Shown here: positions 28,165 through 37,613 of the stretch, piece after piece
How positions within the stretch are numbered: the stretch's first letter is position 1
Layout: the number at the start of each line of letters is the position of its first letter
Assembly (NCBI GenBank): GCA_012729055.1
Contig: JAAYDW010000038.1
Span: forward strand, 1-59,149
Source: Deltaproteobacteria bacterium
GTDB lineage: Bacteria > Desulfobacterota > Syntrophia > Syntrophales > Smithellaceae
Direction: 5' to 3'
Length of the DNA stretch: 59,149 nt
Made by a program: the position numbers and the translations under genes
Notes under the pieces: generated by a model
Seen by the model: the letters and a program-made list of their open reading frames with translations, nothing else
What the model was told of the DNA's origin: nothing
Databases searched by the model: none

Positions 28165-29151
28165 TTATCCGTTTTTTTTCCCGGCGTTCCAGGCGGCATA
28201 CGCGGCAATGACGTCCGCGACCAGGGGGTGCCGGACAACGTCGATCTGGGAAAAATGAACGATGCGGATGGCGTCGATCCCGTTGAGAATTTTTTCGGCC
28301 TCGACGAGACCCGATGTTTTTTCATTCGGCAGATCGATTTGTGTAATGTCGCCTGTAACCACCGCCTTGGAATGGAAGCCCAGGCGCGTCAAAAACATTT
28401 TCATCTGCTCGGAAGTGGTATTCTGGGCTTCATCCAGGATGATGAAGGAATCATTGAGCGTACGGCCGCGCATGAACGCCAGCGGCGCCACTTCGATCAG
28501 CCCCTTGTTGATGAGCGCGCCGGCTTTTTCCATATCGACCATGTCATACAGGGCGTCATACAGCGGGCGCAGGTAAGGGTTGACTTTTTCCGCCAGATCG
28601 CCAGGCAGAAATCCCAGCCGTTCGCCCGCCTCGACGGCGGGACGGGTCAAAATGATGCGCTGTACTTTCTTTTCCAGAAGATGAGAAACGGCCATTGCCA
28701 TGGCCAGATAGGTCTTGCCGGTCCCGGCGGGACCGACGGCCAGCACCATATCGGCGTTTCTCATGGCATCGATGTAGTGCCGCTGGGCGATGCTTTTCGG
28801 GGCAATGACGCGCTTCTTGGCGGAGATGAAAACGGTATCCAGAAAAATGCGCGCCAGATCACAATGAATGTCTTCGCTGAGAATCCGGTGGGCGTAACCG
28901 ATGTCGGCGGACTGAATCGACCACCCTTTTTCCATGATCGCATAGAGCTGTTTGATGATCAGGGAAATCTTCAGAACGGCTGCTTCCTCACCCGCGACGG
29001 AAAGATGATTGCCCCAGGGCTTCACCTTGACCGGTTCCAGTTTTTCCAGGAGCCTCAGGTGTTTGTCATGTTCGCCGCATAAATGTCTCAACAGATTCTG
29101 ATCGGCGAAGGAGATTTTTTCCGCCTGGCTATTTTGGGTTGCTCGAATCAA
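28165..29151 (-). CDS. PhoH family ATPase
   Basis: This is a 328-residue PhoH-like P-loop ATPase of the YbeZ type. Walker A is GPAGTGKT, Walker B is SFIILDEAQN, and LTRPAVEAGERLGFLPGD is characteristic (core TRPAVEAGERLGFLPGD). An N-terminal KH/R3H-like region precedes it. Family members act with YbeY in RNA metabolism, and ybeY lies in the same operon here. The start is TTG at 29151 with a weak GAGG upstream. A possible promoter (TTGTAT-16-TAATGG) lies at 29257-29284 on the same strand. Confidence 0.92.
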   Translation of the reverse strand: MIRATQNSQAEKISFADQNLLRHLCGEHDKHLRLLEKLEPVKVKPWGNHLSVAGEEAAVLKISLIIKQLYAIMEKGWSIQSADIGYAHRILSEDIHCDLARIFLDTVFISAKKRVIAPKSIAQRHYIDAMRNADMVLAVGPAGTGKTYLAMAMAVSHLLEKKVQRIILTRPAVEAGERLGFLPGDLAEKVNPYLRPLYDALYDMVDMEKAGALINKGLIEVAPLAFMRGRTLNDSFIILDEAQNTTSEQMKMFLTRLGFHSKAVVTGDITQIDLPNEKTSGLVEAEKILNGIDAIRIVHFSQIDVVRHPLVADVIAAYAAWNAGKKNG

Positions 29152-29285
29152 AAAATGTCAGCCTCTGAAAAGGTTAATCTTCACCCCGGTGCGCCTGCAT
29201 GTGCTGCTGCCGGTACTTTAACAAGAGGGTCTTTGTCCGCATGAGGCCGATTTCTACCATTATGGGACAGTGAATGCAATACAAT

Positions 29286-30527
29286 TTACGTCTGTAAAAA
29301 CAGGTGGGCAAAGACCTTCGCATTACCCGCCATGTCGTCGATCGAGCAGTTTTCGTCCGGTTGATGGGCGTTCATGCGGAGTTTAGACCATACGGCGGCC
29401 GGCAATCCGTTTTTGCGCAGATAAGCGGCGACGGTTCCCGCGCCGATGCCGCCGGCCCGCGCGTTTACGGAATAAACGGCCGCAACCGCCTCCTGCAGGG
29501 CCGGAACGACCGGAGCGTCGGCCGGCGTGGGCGGCGGTGACTGCACATATTGCTCGCGGATGATCTCGATGCGCACGGAGAATTCTCTTTCCACTTTTTT
29601 TGTAATCCCGGCAACTTCGGCAAGAACGTCATCAAGGGCGTACTGCGGCAGGATGCGGCAATCCATGTAAAAAACATCTTCGCCGGGAATGGTGTTGATG
29701 TTGCCCACATTGGCTTCCTTCTTTGTCGGTTCAAACGTGCTCGCTGGCGGGTCGAAAAGCGGATCGGAAGCGTTGAAAATGCCGCGCAGTTGCGTGAGTT
29801 CGGTCACCAGACGGGAAGCGGCCTCGAAAGCGTTGATGCCCAGTTGCGGTTTGCTGCCGTGGCACTGCCGGCCCGTAGTCTTGAAGCCCAGCCAGAGGAT
29901 GCTTTTTTCGGCGATCTCAATCAGCGTGCCGCAGGCGTTGCCCGAATCCGGAACGACGATCAGATCGTTTTCGGAAAATATTTTTTCGGGCAGATCCAGC
30001 ACGTAATAAAGCCCTTTGCTGCCGGAGGTCTCCTCGTCCGCGACAAAAAAAAGCCCGACTGCGGAAGACGGGGGGATGCCCTCGTCCAGAAAAGCCCTGG
30101 CGGCGAAGATCGAGGCCACCATATCCTGCTGGTTGTCTTCCGTTCCTCGGCCGTAGATGCAATTGTTCCGAACATATGCCGTGTACGGATCCGCGCTCCA
30201 AAGTTTGATTTCGCCGGGAGGAACGATGTCCAGGTGGGTGATGATCCAGACGGTGCGGGCTTTGCGGCTTCCCCGGAGAGAGGTCAGAAAATTCGGACGC
30301 AGGCCGGCAGAAACGCTTTCATCCGGCGCGTCAAAATGGCGAAAAGAGGTAAAGCCCATGTCGACCAGGCGTTCTTTCAGCACCCGGGCTTTCAGCATCT
30401 CGCCGTCGCCGCCGTTCGCGGGACCGACGGCCGGCACCGCGGTCAGCGTCTTTTGCAGTTCGATCATGTCCCCGCGGTAGGAATCGATTCTGCGGGATAG
30501 TCTTTCAAAGATTTTTTCATCAATCAT
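29286..30527 (-). CDS. M20 family metallopeptidase
   Basis: This is a 413-residue di-zinc peptidase of the ArgE/DapE/PepV type. Zinc ligand motifs are visible: THLDIVP (His and Asp), GRGTEDNQQ (Asp bridging) and ADEETSGSKG (catalytic Glu pair). A dimerisation domain interrupts the catalytic domain, and a late His occurs in MNAHQPDE. ATG 30527 is chosen because GAGGAG lies just upstream; the frame is open further up to 30590. It is the last gene of the operon from the radical SAM gene and follows the M16 pair by 14 bases. Substrate unknown; short peptides are likely. Confidence 0.88.
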   Translation of the reverse strand: MIDEKIFERLSRRIDSYRGDMIELQKTLTAVPAVGPANGGDGEMLKARVLKERLVDMGFTSFRHFDAPDESVSAGLRPNFLTSLRGSRKARTVWIITHLDIVPPGEIKLWSADPYTAYVRNNCIYGRGTEDNQQDMVASIFAARAFLDEGIPPSSAVGLFFVADEETSGSKGLYYVLDLPEKIFSENDLIVVPDSGNACGTLIEIAEKSILWLGFKTTGRQCHGSKPQLGINAFEAASRLVTELTQLRGIFNASDPLFDPPASTFEPTKKEANVGNINTIPGEDVFYMDCRILPQYALDDVLAEVAGITKKVEREFSVRIEIIREQYVQSPPPTPADAPVVPALQEAVAAVYSVNARAGGIGAGTVAAYLRKNGLPAAVWSKLRMNAHQPDENCSIDDMAGNAKVFAHLFLQT

Positions 30528-30541
30528 TGCGGCTCCTCGAT

Positions 30542-31972
30542 CTAGGGTTGCGGATTTAAAAAAACAGGGCCTTCCCAGGCATCGGGCCATTTGCCGAATT
30601 GTTCCACATCGCCCAATATAACGGTGAGTCTCTTTTTTTCATCCAGGTACTTGGCTGCGACGCGTTTCAGATCGTTGAGCGTCACCGTCTCTATGCGCCG
30701 TCGATAGGCGGAAAGATAGTCCCGCGGCAGATCTTCAAATTCCACGGTCATCTGCTGAGCCGCAATCTGGGCCGGCTCTTCAAACGAGAAGATGAAGCCG
30801 TTGAGAACGGATTTTTTGGCCCAGTCCAGATCAGCCTGTGAGACAGCGCCGGCAGCGACATCTTTTAGAATGGAACGGATCAGCAAAAAAGCCTGAAGGG
30901 TGGATGATGTTTTCGTAAAGGCGTATGTTCCAAACACGCCGTAGTTCCCGCGCGCGCGGTAGAAGCTGCCGGCGCTGTAGGCCAGACCTTCGTTGTTGCG
31001 GACGGCCGTGAAGATGCGCGAGGGAAAGCCTCCGCTGCCGATGATGAAATCAAGAACGGCAAAGGCGTGATAGTCGGGATCCTTTTTGCCGACGCTCAAC
31101 TCCCCGCTGACCACGACGGACTGCGAAAGGGGCTTCCGGATAAAGTAAGGGCCGCCGGCGCTTTTCGACGGCGGCGGAAGAACAGCCGCAGCGCTCCGGG
31201 GATTTTCCCGGATTCCGAAATACCGCTCAATCGTTTTTACGGCGTCATCCCGGGAGATATCGCCGGAAAGGGCAATCATCATGTTGGCGGGAAAAAAATA
31301 TTTCCGGTGGAAAGAGGCAAGATCGTCGCGGGAAACGTTCTCCAGGGAGGCGACAGTCGCATAACGGCCGCGGGGATCATCGGGATAGAGCAGGCGATTG
31401 AATTCCCGAAACGCCAGTTTCTGCGGATTGTCCGCGATCCGGCGCAGCTCTTCTCTCTTCTGCGAAAGGGCGATTTGCAGTTTCTGTTCCTCAAATGCCG
31501 GCTCTTGCAGCATTTGGGACAAAAGATCCAGGCAGCTGTCAAGATCGCTCTTCGGAAAGGTAAAATGAACGCTGGCGGAATCCAGCCCCATGGAAACGGA
31601 CGGGGATACGCCGAGAAAATCAAAGCGTTCATCCATGCCGGCGCTTTCCGTTTTTTTTGTGCCGCCCGTTCTCAGGAGATAAGCCGTCAGTTCCGCGACG
31701 CCTTCTTTGCCCGGCGGATCATACGCCGAGCCGGTTCGCACGAGCACGGAAAGGGAAACCAGGGGCAGTTCGCGGTTGGCGAGAAAAAAAAGCACCATCC
31801 CGTTTTGGAGTTCAATCCGCTCCGCCGCAGGCAGACGAAACTCCAGCGCGGGATACTGCAGGCGGTCCGGGGGAAGGAGCGTCCGGGGAGCCCGCGCTTC
31901 TGACGCGATGCCGAAACAGGAAGCAAAAAACAGCAGCGAAACGAAAAAGCAGAGGTAATGTCTATTGTTCAT
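30542..31972 (-). CDS. M16-like peptidase partner without zinc motif
   Basis: This is a 476-residue exported protein with a signal peptide ending near SEARA and two M16-type halves. The expected HxxEH zinc site is replaced by ELTAY at the aligned place, so it should not hold zinc. In the family, such proteins form heterodimers with an active M16 subunit, as in mitochondrial processing peptidase or PqqF/PqqG-like pairs. The upstream neighbour is exactly such an active M16 gene, overlapping by 11 bases. Peptide binding rather than catalysis is the likely role. Confidence 0.88.
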   Translation of the reverse strand: MNNRHYLCFFVSLLFFASCFGIASEARAPRTLLPPDRLQYPALEFRLPAAERIELQNGMVLFFLANRELPLVSLSVLVRTGSAYDPPGKEGVAELTAYLLRTGGTKKTESAGMDERFDFLGVSPSVSMGLDSASVHFTFPKSDLDSCLDLLSQMLQEPAFEEQKLQIALSQKREELRRIADNPQKLAFREFNRLLYPDDPRGRYATVASLENVSRDDLASFHRKYFFPANMMIALSGDISRDDAVKTIERYFGIRENPRSAAAVLPPPSKSAGGPYFIRKPLSQSVVVSGELSVGKKDPDYHAFAVLDFIIGSGGFPSRIFTAVRNNEGLAYSAGSFYRARGNYGVFGTYAFTKTSSTLQAFLLIRSILKDVAAGAVSQADLDWAKKSVLNGFIFSFEEPAQIAAQQMTVEFEDLPRDYLSAYRRRIETVTLNDLKRVAAKYLDEKKRLTVILGDVEQFGKWPDAWEGPVFLNPQP

Positions 31973-33488
31973 TTTGATCCGTGACCTTCTTTTTGGCGAC
32001 AGGGGGGATCAGCACGGCAATCGTGCGGTTTTCAGCGACCAGGTATTTCTGCGCCGCTTTCTGAATCTCCTGTGCGGTAATCCGGTGAATGCGGGAAAGA
32101 TAGGTGGAAAAATACCGGTAATTGCCCAGCAGGAGCTCGTAGTACGAAAGAATGGATGCCAGTTCGGCGTTGGAATCCAGGCTGCGGATATAGTCCATTT
32201 TCATCTGGTTTTTGGCCTTGGCCAGTTCCCGTTCGGAAACGGGATTTTCCCGGATATCTTCCAGCTCGTGAAAAACGGCGTCCAGCAATTCATCGTTGGT
32301 GTGCGGATGGCGGGGACGCGCAAAAATCGTAAACAAATTGGGATAGCGGGCGGCCGGCATGCCGTTGTGCACACTGATGCTGTCGGCAATTTTTTTATCG
32401 AGTACAAGACCGGCATACAGGCGGCTGGTCCGTCCTTTGCTCAAAATCGTTTCCAGGACATCCAGGGCATAGTCGTCATCCGACGGCGGGGCGGGTTTGT
32501 GAAAACCGATGGCCAGTGACGGATTCGCGTCAAAGGGAACCTCGACCTTTCTTTCTTCCCGCTGGGGAGGCTCGGCCGGGATGGCATCGTTTTGGGCGAC
32601 GCCTCGGGGAACTCGTCCAAAGTAGCGGTTGATCAGTGCGAGGGTTTTATCCGGATCGATGTCTCCGACGACGGCGATGACCATGTGTTCCGCCCGGAGA
32701 TATTTTTTATGCATGTGGCGAATCGCTTGCGGATTCAGAAAGCGCAAATCTTCGGGAAGACCGATGATCGGAACGCCGTAGGGATGAACCCGGTAGGCCT
32801 CGCCGAGAAAGGCTTCAAACAACTTGCCGTCGGGGCTGGTTTCGATGGTCTGGCGTCTTTCCTCCAGAATGACGTCCCGCTCCGTATAGAAGTCACGGAA
32901 GACGGGATTCAGGAGACGGTCCGATTCGATGCGCGCCCACAGTTCGATCTTATTGGCCGGCAGATTGACAAAATAGGTCGTCACATCCTGGCCGGTCGAG
33001 GCGTTCATCTGCAACCCTCCGTTTTCCGTGTAGAGGCGGTCGATCTCATTGGGAACGTAGTAGCGGCGGTGTTCGTCCTGAAGGCGCTTGAGGGAGGAGG
33101 CAAGACGCTCGATGCGCCGGCGATTGCCTTTTTCTCCTTTTCTTCTTTCGCCGTCCAGCGCGCGTCCGGTCTGTTCAATCTGCGCCAGCAGTTTTTTTTC
33201 CGCCGCGAAATTCTTCGCGCCGATGGTGGGCGTGCCTTTGAACATCATGTGCTCAAGAAAATGCGCCGCGCCGCTTTGACCTTTCACTTCATCAACGGCG
33301 CCGACCCGGTGGCGGATATACAGGGAAACCGTGGGACTGAAATGTCTCTCGAGCATGAGGACGGTCAGCCCGTTGGGCAGCCGGGTTTTGATGACCCTTT
33401 TCTCCAGGTCGAAAGCCGCGGCCGAGCCGTTGGCCGACAGGCAAATGAACAGAACAAGCGCCAGACAAAATCTATTTCGTATCAGCAT
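31962..33488 (-). CDS. M16 family zinc peptidase
   Basis: This is a 508-residue exported zinc metallopeptidase with the inverted HxxEH motif at His76-Glu79-His80 (AAHFLEHMMFKGT) and the distal Glu region ERDVILEERR. The N-terminal hydrophobic stretch (CLALVLFICLSANGSAAA) is a signal peptide, so it acts in the periplasm or outer envelope. ATG 33488 is chosen to place the signal peptide at the N-terminus; ATG 33500 and a start at 33536 are alternatives. Its start lies inside the end of the small membrane-protein gene, and its end overlaps the inactive partner. Confidence 0.92.
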   Translation of the reverse strand: MLIRNRFCLALVLFICLSANGSAAAFDLEKRVIKTRLPNGLTVLMLERHFSPTVSLYIRHRVGAVDEVKGQSGAAHFLEHMMFKGTPTIGAKNFAAEKKLLAQIEQTGRALDGERRKGEKGNRRRIERLASSLKRLQDEHRRYYVPNEIDRLYTENGGLQMNASTGQDVTTYFVNLPANKIELWARIESDRLLNPVFRDFYTERDVILEERRQTIETSPDGKLFEAFLGEAYRVHPYGVPIIGLPEDLRFLNPQAIRHMHKKYLRAEHMVIAVVGDIDPDKTLALINRYFGRVPRGVAQNDAIPAEPPQREERKVEVPFDANPSLAIGFHKPAPPSDDDYALDVLETILSKGRTSRLYAGLVLDKKIADSISVHNGMPAARYPNLFTIFARPRHPHTNDELLDAVFHELEDIRENPVSERELAKAKNQMKMDYIRSLDSNAELASILSYYELLLGNYRYFSTYLSRIHRITAQEIQKAAQKYLVAENRTIAVLIPPVAKKKVTDQNEQ

Positions 33489-33702
33489 GGTCCATCTCAT
33501 CAGGGGATTTTCCGGGAAAGAAGCGGAAAACTGCATAGAGAACGCCGGTGATGCAAAATAAGATGATGAAAGAGGCGGAAAACAGCGTCATGACAAATTC
33601 CAGCGGATTGGCGAGCTTGAAGGATTCGATCAAAATATCAACGCCCAACACCAGAAAAAAAAGAGACAATATGAAAACCACAATATTTTTTATCAAAATC
33701 AT
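33472..33702 (-). CDS. Small two-helix membrane protein
   Basis: This is a 76-residue protein with two strong hydrophobic segments (about residues 4-22 and 38-62) and a short acidic tail. I do not recognise a family. Its start overlaps the stop of the radical SAM gene by four bases (ATGA) and its end overlaps the M16 gene start, so the reading frame is clearly embedded in the operon. The tight coupling argues that it is a real gene. It could be a membrane anchor or chaperone for its neighbours, but the sequence does not show this. Confidence 0.75.
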   Translation of the reverse strand: MILIKNIVVFILSLFFLVLGVDILIESFKLANPLEFVMTLFSASFIILFCITGVLYAVFRFFPGKSPDEMDHADTK

Positions 33703-35075
33703 ATTCCGTCTTCAAACCCTCCGTTTCCGGGAGGCGATTTTAATTTTGCCTTGAGCCTGCGGTAAGCTTCGTAACTGAAATCGTCGTTGCGGCAGCTCAA
33801 AAGAGAGTTGTTATGATATAGAGGTTCCCGCCGAATGTCAAATGGCGAAGCGGCAACAGCCTCTTCCCACATCTTTGTTCCGGGAATGGGTGAATATTCG
33901 GCAAGAATGGGTTTTGCGCCGCAGGATAACACAAAATCGATACTGCGGGCGACATCAGCGGTTTTCTGTCCCGGAATGCCGCATAAAAGGTAAATACCGA
34001 TGTCCTCGGGCGCATACCCCGCATTTCGCAGATGGATGACAGCAAGGCGCAGTTCTTCGTTCTCGACTTTGCCGCCGGTGGACTTCTGCAGACGGAAATC
34101 GGACGTTTCAAAGCCGAAGCGGATTGTTTTAAAACCGGAATCGAAAAGCAGACGGCTCAATTCCTCATCGATATCGCGCAAATGCAGGCCGTTAGGGCAG
34201 TGAAAACGGCAGTTAAGTCCTCTTTTTTTAAGCCCGTGCAGCAGAGGCTTGATGAGCAGATCCGGTTCAGCCAGAAGCGCGTCATCGTAGAAGCTGAAAT
34301 CGATAACGCCGAAATTTCTATGCCAGTGCTCGATTTCGTCCACGACGCGAAGCGGATGGCGGCGAATGAATTTCCTGTGTAACAGGTGCGACGCGCAGTA
34401 ACTGCAGCGGTATGGGCAGCCCAACGACGTGATGATCGGAATCTGATCCGGTTGATCCAAAAGGTCGAATGCTGGGTAGGGCAGGGCGTCGAGATCGTCG
34501 TCATCCGGCAGGAAGCGGATGGGTTCGCCGAAAATCGTCTTCAGAATCTCCAGGATTTGCATCTCCCCGCGGCCGTTCACCACCCAGTCGGCGCCGGAAT
34601 GGGCTTGCGCATGCTCATAGCACAGAGAAGCATATTTGCCCCCCAGGACGACCGGTGTGCCGGGCAGAGCTTCCTTGACGATCTTGATGACCTCAAAGAC
34701 TCCAGGATACCAGTAGGTCATCATGGAGGTGACGAGCACCAGGTCCATTCCGGAATAACGGCCGAGTTCGTCGCGAAAGATGTCCGGATCTATTCCGTAG
34801 CGGCAGTAGTTGCGGGGCAGAATCTCGAGGCATTTCGGTTTGTCGACCACCTGACGGAAAAACCGGCCGTGGCCGTAGGCATGGCGCTTCGGCGCTTTGC
34901 CGAATTTCTCGAGCATCGGCAAAGAGCGGGGATTAAGGCAATCGATATAGGAAACCGTGTGATGATTGGCGCGCAGCAGGCCGCCCAGGTATAAAAGTCC
35001 CAGGGGCTTGAGCCAGAAGTCGTACGCGGCAAAATCATATATCCAGGGATTGACAAGCAGGACACTTTTACTCAT
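33699..35075 (-). CDS. B12-binding-domain-type radical SAM protein
   Basis: This is a 458-residue radical SAM enzyme of the BchE-like layout. The N-terminal 200 residues have the cobalamin-binding-like fold (PLGLLYLGGLLR, VVLGGKYASL, ADWVVNGRGEMQ), but I do not see the DxHxxG cobalamin ligand motif. The iron-sulfur cluster motif is Cys220, Cys224 and Cys227 (GCPYRCSYC). TIRFGFETSDF and GIYLLCGIPGQ are typical of the SAM barrel. The substrate is unknown. It is the first gene of a five-gene operon with a small membrane protein, two M16-type proteins and an M20 peptidase. Confidence 0.85.
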   Translation of the reverse strand: MSKSVLLVNPWIYDFAAYDFWLKPLGLLYLGGLLRANHHTVSYIDCLNPRSLPMLEKFGKAPKRHAYGHGRFFRQVVDKPKCLEILPRNYCRYGIDPDIFRDELGRYSGMDLVLVTSMMTYWYPGVFEVIKIVKEALPGTPVVLGGKYASLCYEHAQAHSGADWVVNGRGEMQILEILKTIFGEPIRFLPDDDDLDALPYPAFDLLDQPDQIPIITSLGCPYRCSYCASHLLHRKFIRRHPLRVVDEIEHWHRNFGVIDFSFYDDALLAEPDLLIKPLLHGLKKRGLNCRFHCPNGLHLRDIDEELSRLLFDSGFKTIRFGFETSDFRLQKSTGGKVENEELRLAVIHLRNAGYAPEDIGIYLLCGIPGQKTADVARSIDFVLSCGAKPILAEYSPIPGTKMWEEAVAASPFDIRREPLYHNNSLLSCRNDDFSYEAYRRLKAKLKSPPGNGGFEDGI

Positions 35076-35160
35076 GGCAGCGCTTTTAACATACCCGTCG
35101 CGTAATTACAAAATCTATCGGTCAGCGGATCGTGACCGGAGATTTTCTTCGAGAAAGAAC

Positions 35161-35189
35161 TTGAAGACCGGGGCGTTTGTTGCTAACAT
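35161..35189 (+). promoter_or_regulatory. Possible promoter of dtd
   Basis: TTGAAG (35161-35166) and TAACAT (35184-35189) are 17 bases apart, 27 bases before the dtd start codon. Confidence 0.45.
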
Positions 35190-35216
35190 GCGCAATCTTT
35201 TTTAACGGGATGCTCC

Positions 35217-35687
35217 ATGCGTGCAGTGATTCAGAGAGTTGACCGGGCCTGCGTTCGAATAAATTCACAGGTGTATTCGTTCATCAATCGGGGCGTCCTG
35301 CTTCTCCTGGGCGTGGAGAAAGGCGATTCCGAAAAAGACGCCGACTATATTCTGGAAAAGACGGTTCATCTGCGCATTTTCGAGGATGATCGGGCGAAGA
35401 TGAACCTTTCACTCTCCGATATTGCGGGAGAAATGCTGGTGGTTTCGCAGTTCACACTTCTGGGCGATTGCAGTAAAGGGCGCCGCCCGTCTTTTACGGA
35501 AGCTGAAGAACCAGCCAAAGCCAATGCGCTCTATGAATATTTTGTCGGCTCAGCCGCCTCCCGGGTGAAGAAACTGGCCGCCGGAAAATTTCAGGAAATG
35601 ATGGACGTCGAATTGATAAACAACGGTCCCGTGACCTTATTGCTGGACAGCAGGAAATTATCCTACAATGACAGAAAGCGACATTAA
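35217..35687 (+). CDS. dtd: D-aminoacyl-tRNA deacylase
   Basis: Dtd removes D-amino acids (and glycine from tRNA-Ala) from mischarged tRNAs. The 156-residue protein has the N-terminal MRAVIQRV start, the catalytic SQFTLLGD motif and the cross-subunit NGPVTLLLD motif (Gly-Pro pair) that define DTD. A GGGA-containing ribosome site precedes the ATG. The DUF1285 gene overlaps its 3' end by 20 bases. Confidence 0.96.
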   Translation: MRAVIQRVDRACVRINSQVYSFINRGVLLLLGVEKGDSEKDADYILEKTVHLRIFEDDRAKMNLSLSDIAGEMLVVSQFTLLGDCSKGRRPSFTEAEEPAKANALYEYFVGSAASRVKKLAAGKFQEMMDVELINNGPVTLLLDSRKLSYNDRKRH

Positions 35688-36123
35688 AATTGATAAGGAA
35701 GGCCTCTGGTATTACCGCGGGGCGCATATGTTTCGCAAAGATATTCTTAGCATATTCTTCAACCATCTGAATATCGATGCGTGCGGCCGCTACTATATTC
35801 AGCTCAATGACGAGGTATGCTACCTCGACGTGGAGGACACGGTTTTTGTCATCACGTCGGTCTTGAAAACGAAAAATCCGTCCGACGCTTCGGAAAAACT
35901 GGAAATTCTCACCAGCGACGACGAACGGGAAACCCTGGATGCCGCCTCCTTGACCGTCGGTTGCGATCATGTCATGTACTGCCGGATCAAGGAAGGTCGC
36001 TTTATTGCCCGTTTTACCCGGAAAAGCTATTATCAACTGGCGGAATTCATCGAACAGGACGAGCCGGACGGTCATTTTTACGTGCGCCTCAACGACAAAA
36101 AACATTATATTGGAAACCGGTAG
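35668..36123 (+). CDS. DUF1285-like protein
   Basis: This is a 151-residue protein resembling the DUF1285 family. The N-terminal pattern GLWYYRGAHMFRKDILSIFF and the later VEDTVFVITSV fit that family as I remember it. No catalytic motif, membrane segment or signal is seen. The role is unknown. It overlaps dtd by 20 bases in another frame and lies 24 bases before guaB, so it is probably co-transcribed with both. Confidence 0.7.
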   Translation: MTESDIKIDKEGLWYYRGAHMFRKDILSIFFNHLNIDACGRYYIQLNDEVCYLDVEDTVFVITSVLKTKNPSDASEKLEILTSDDERETLDAASLTVGCDHVMYCRIKEGRFIARFTRKSYYQLAEFIEQDEPDGHFYVRLNDKKHYIGNR

Positions 36124-37608
<1,485 letters not shown>

Positions 37609-37613
37609 TTCCG

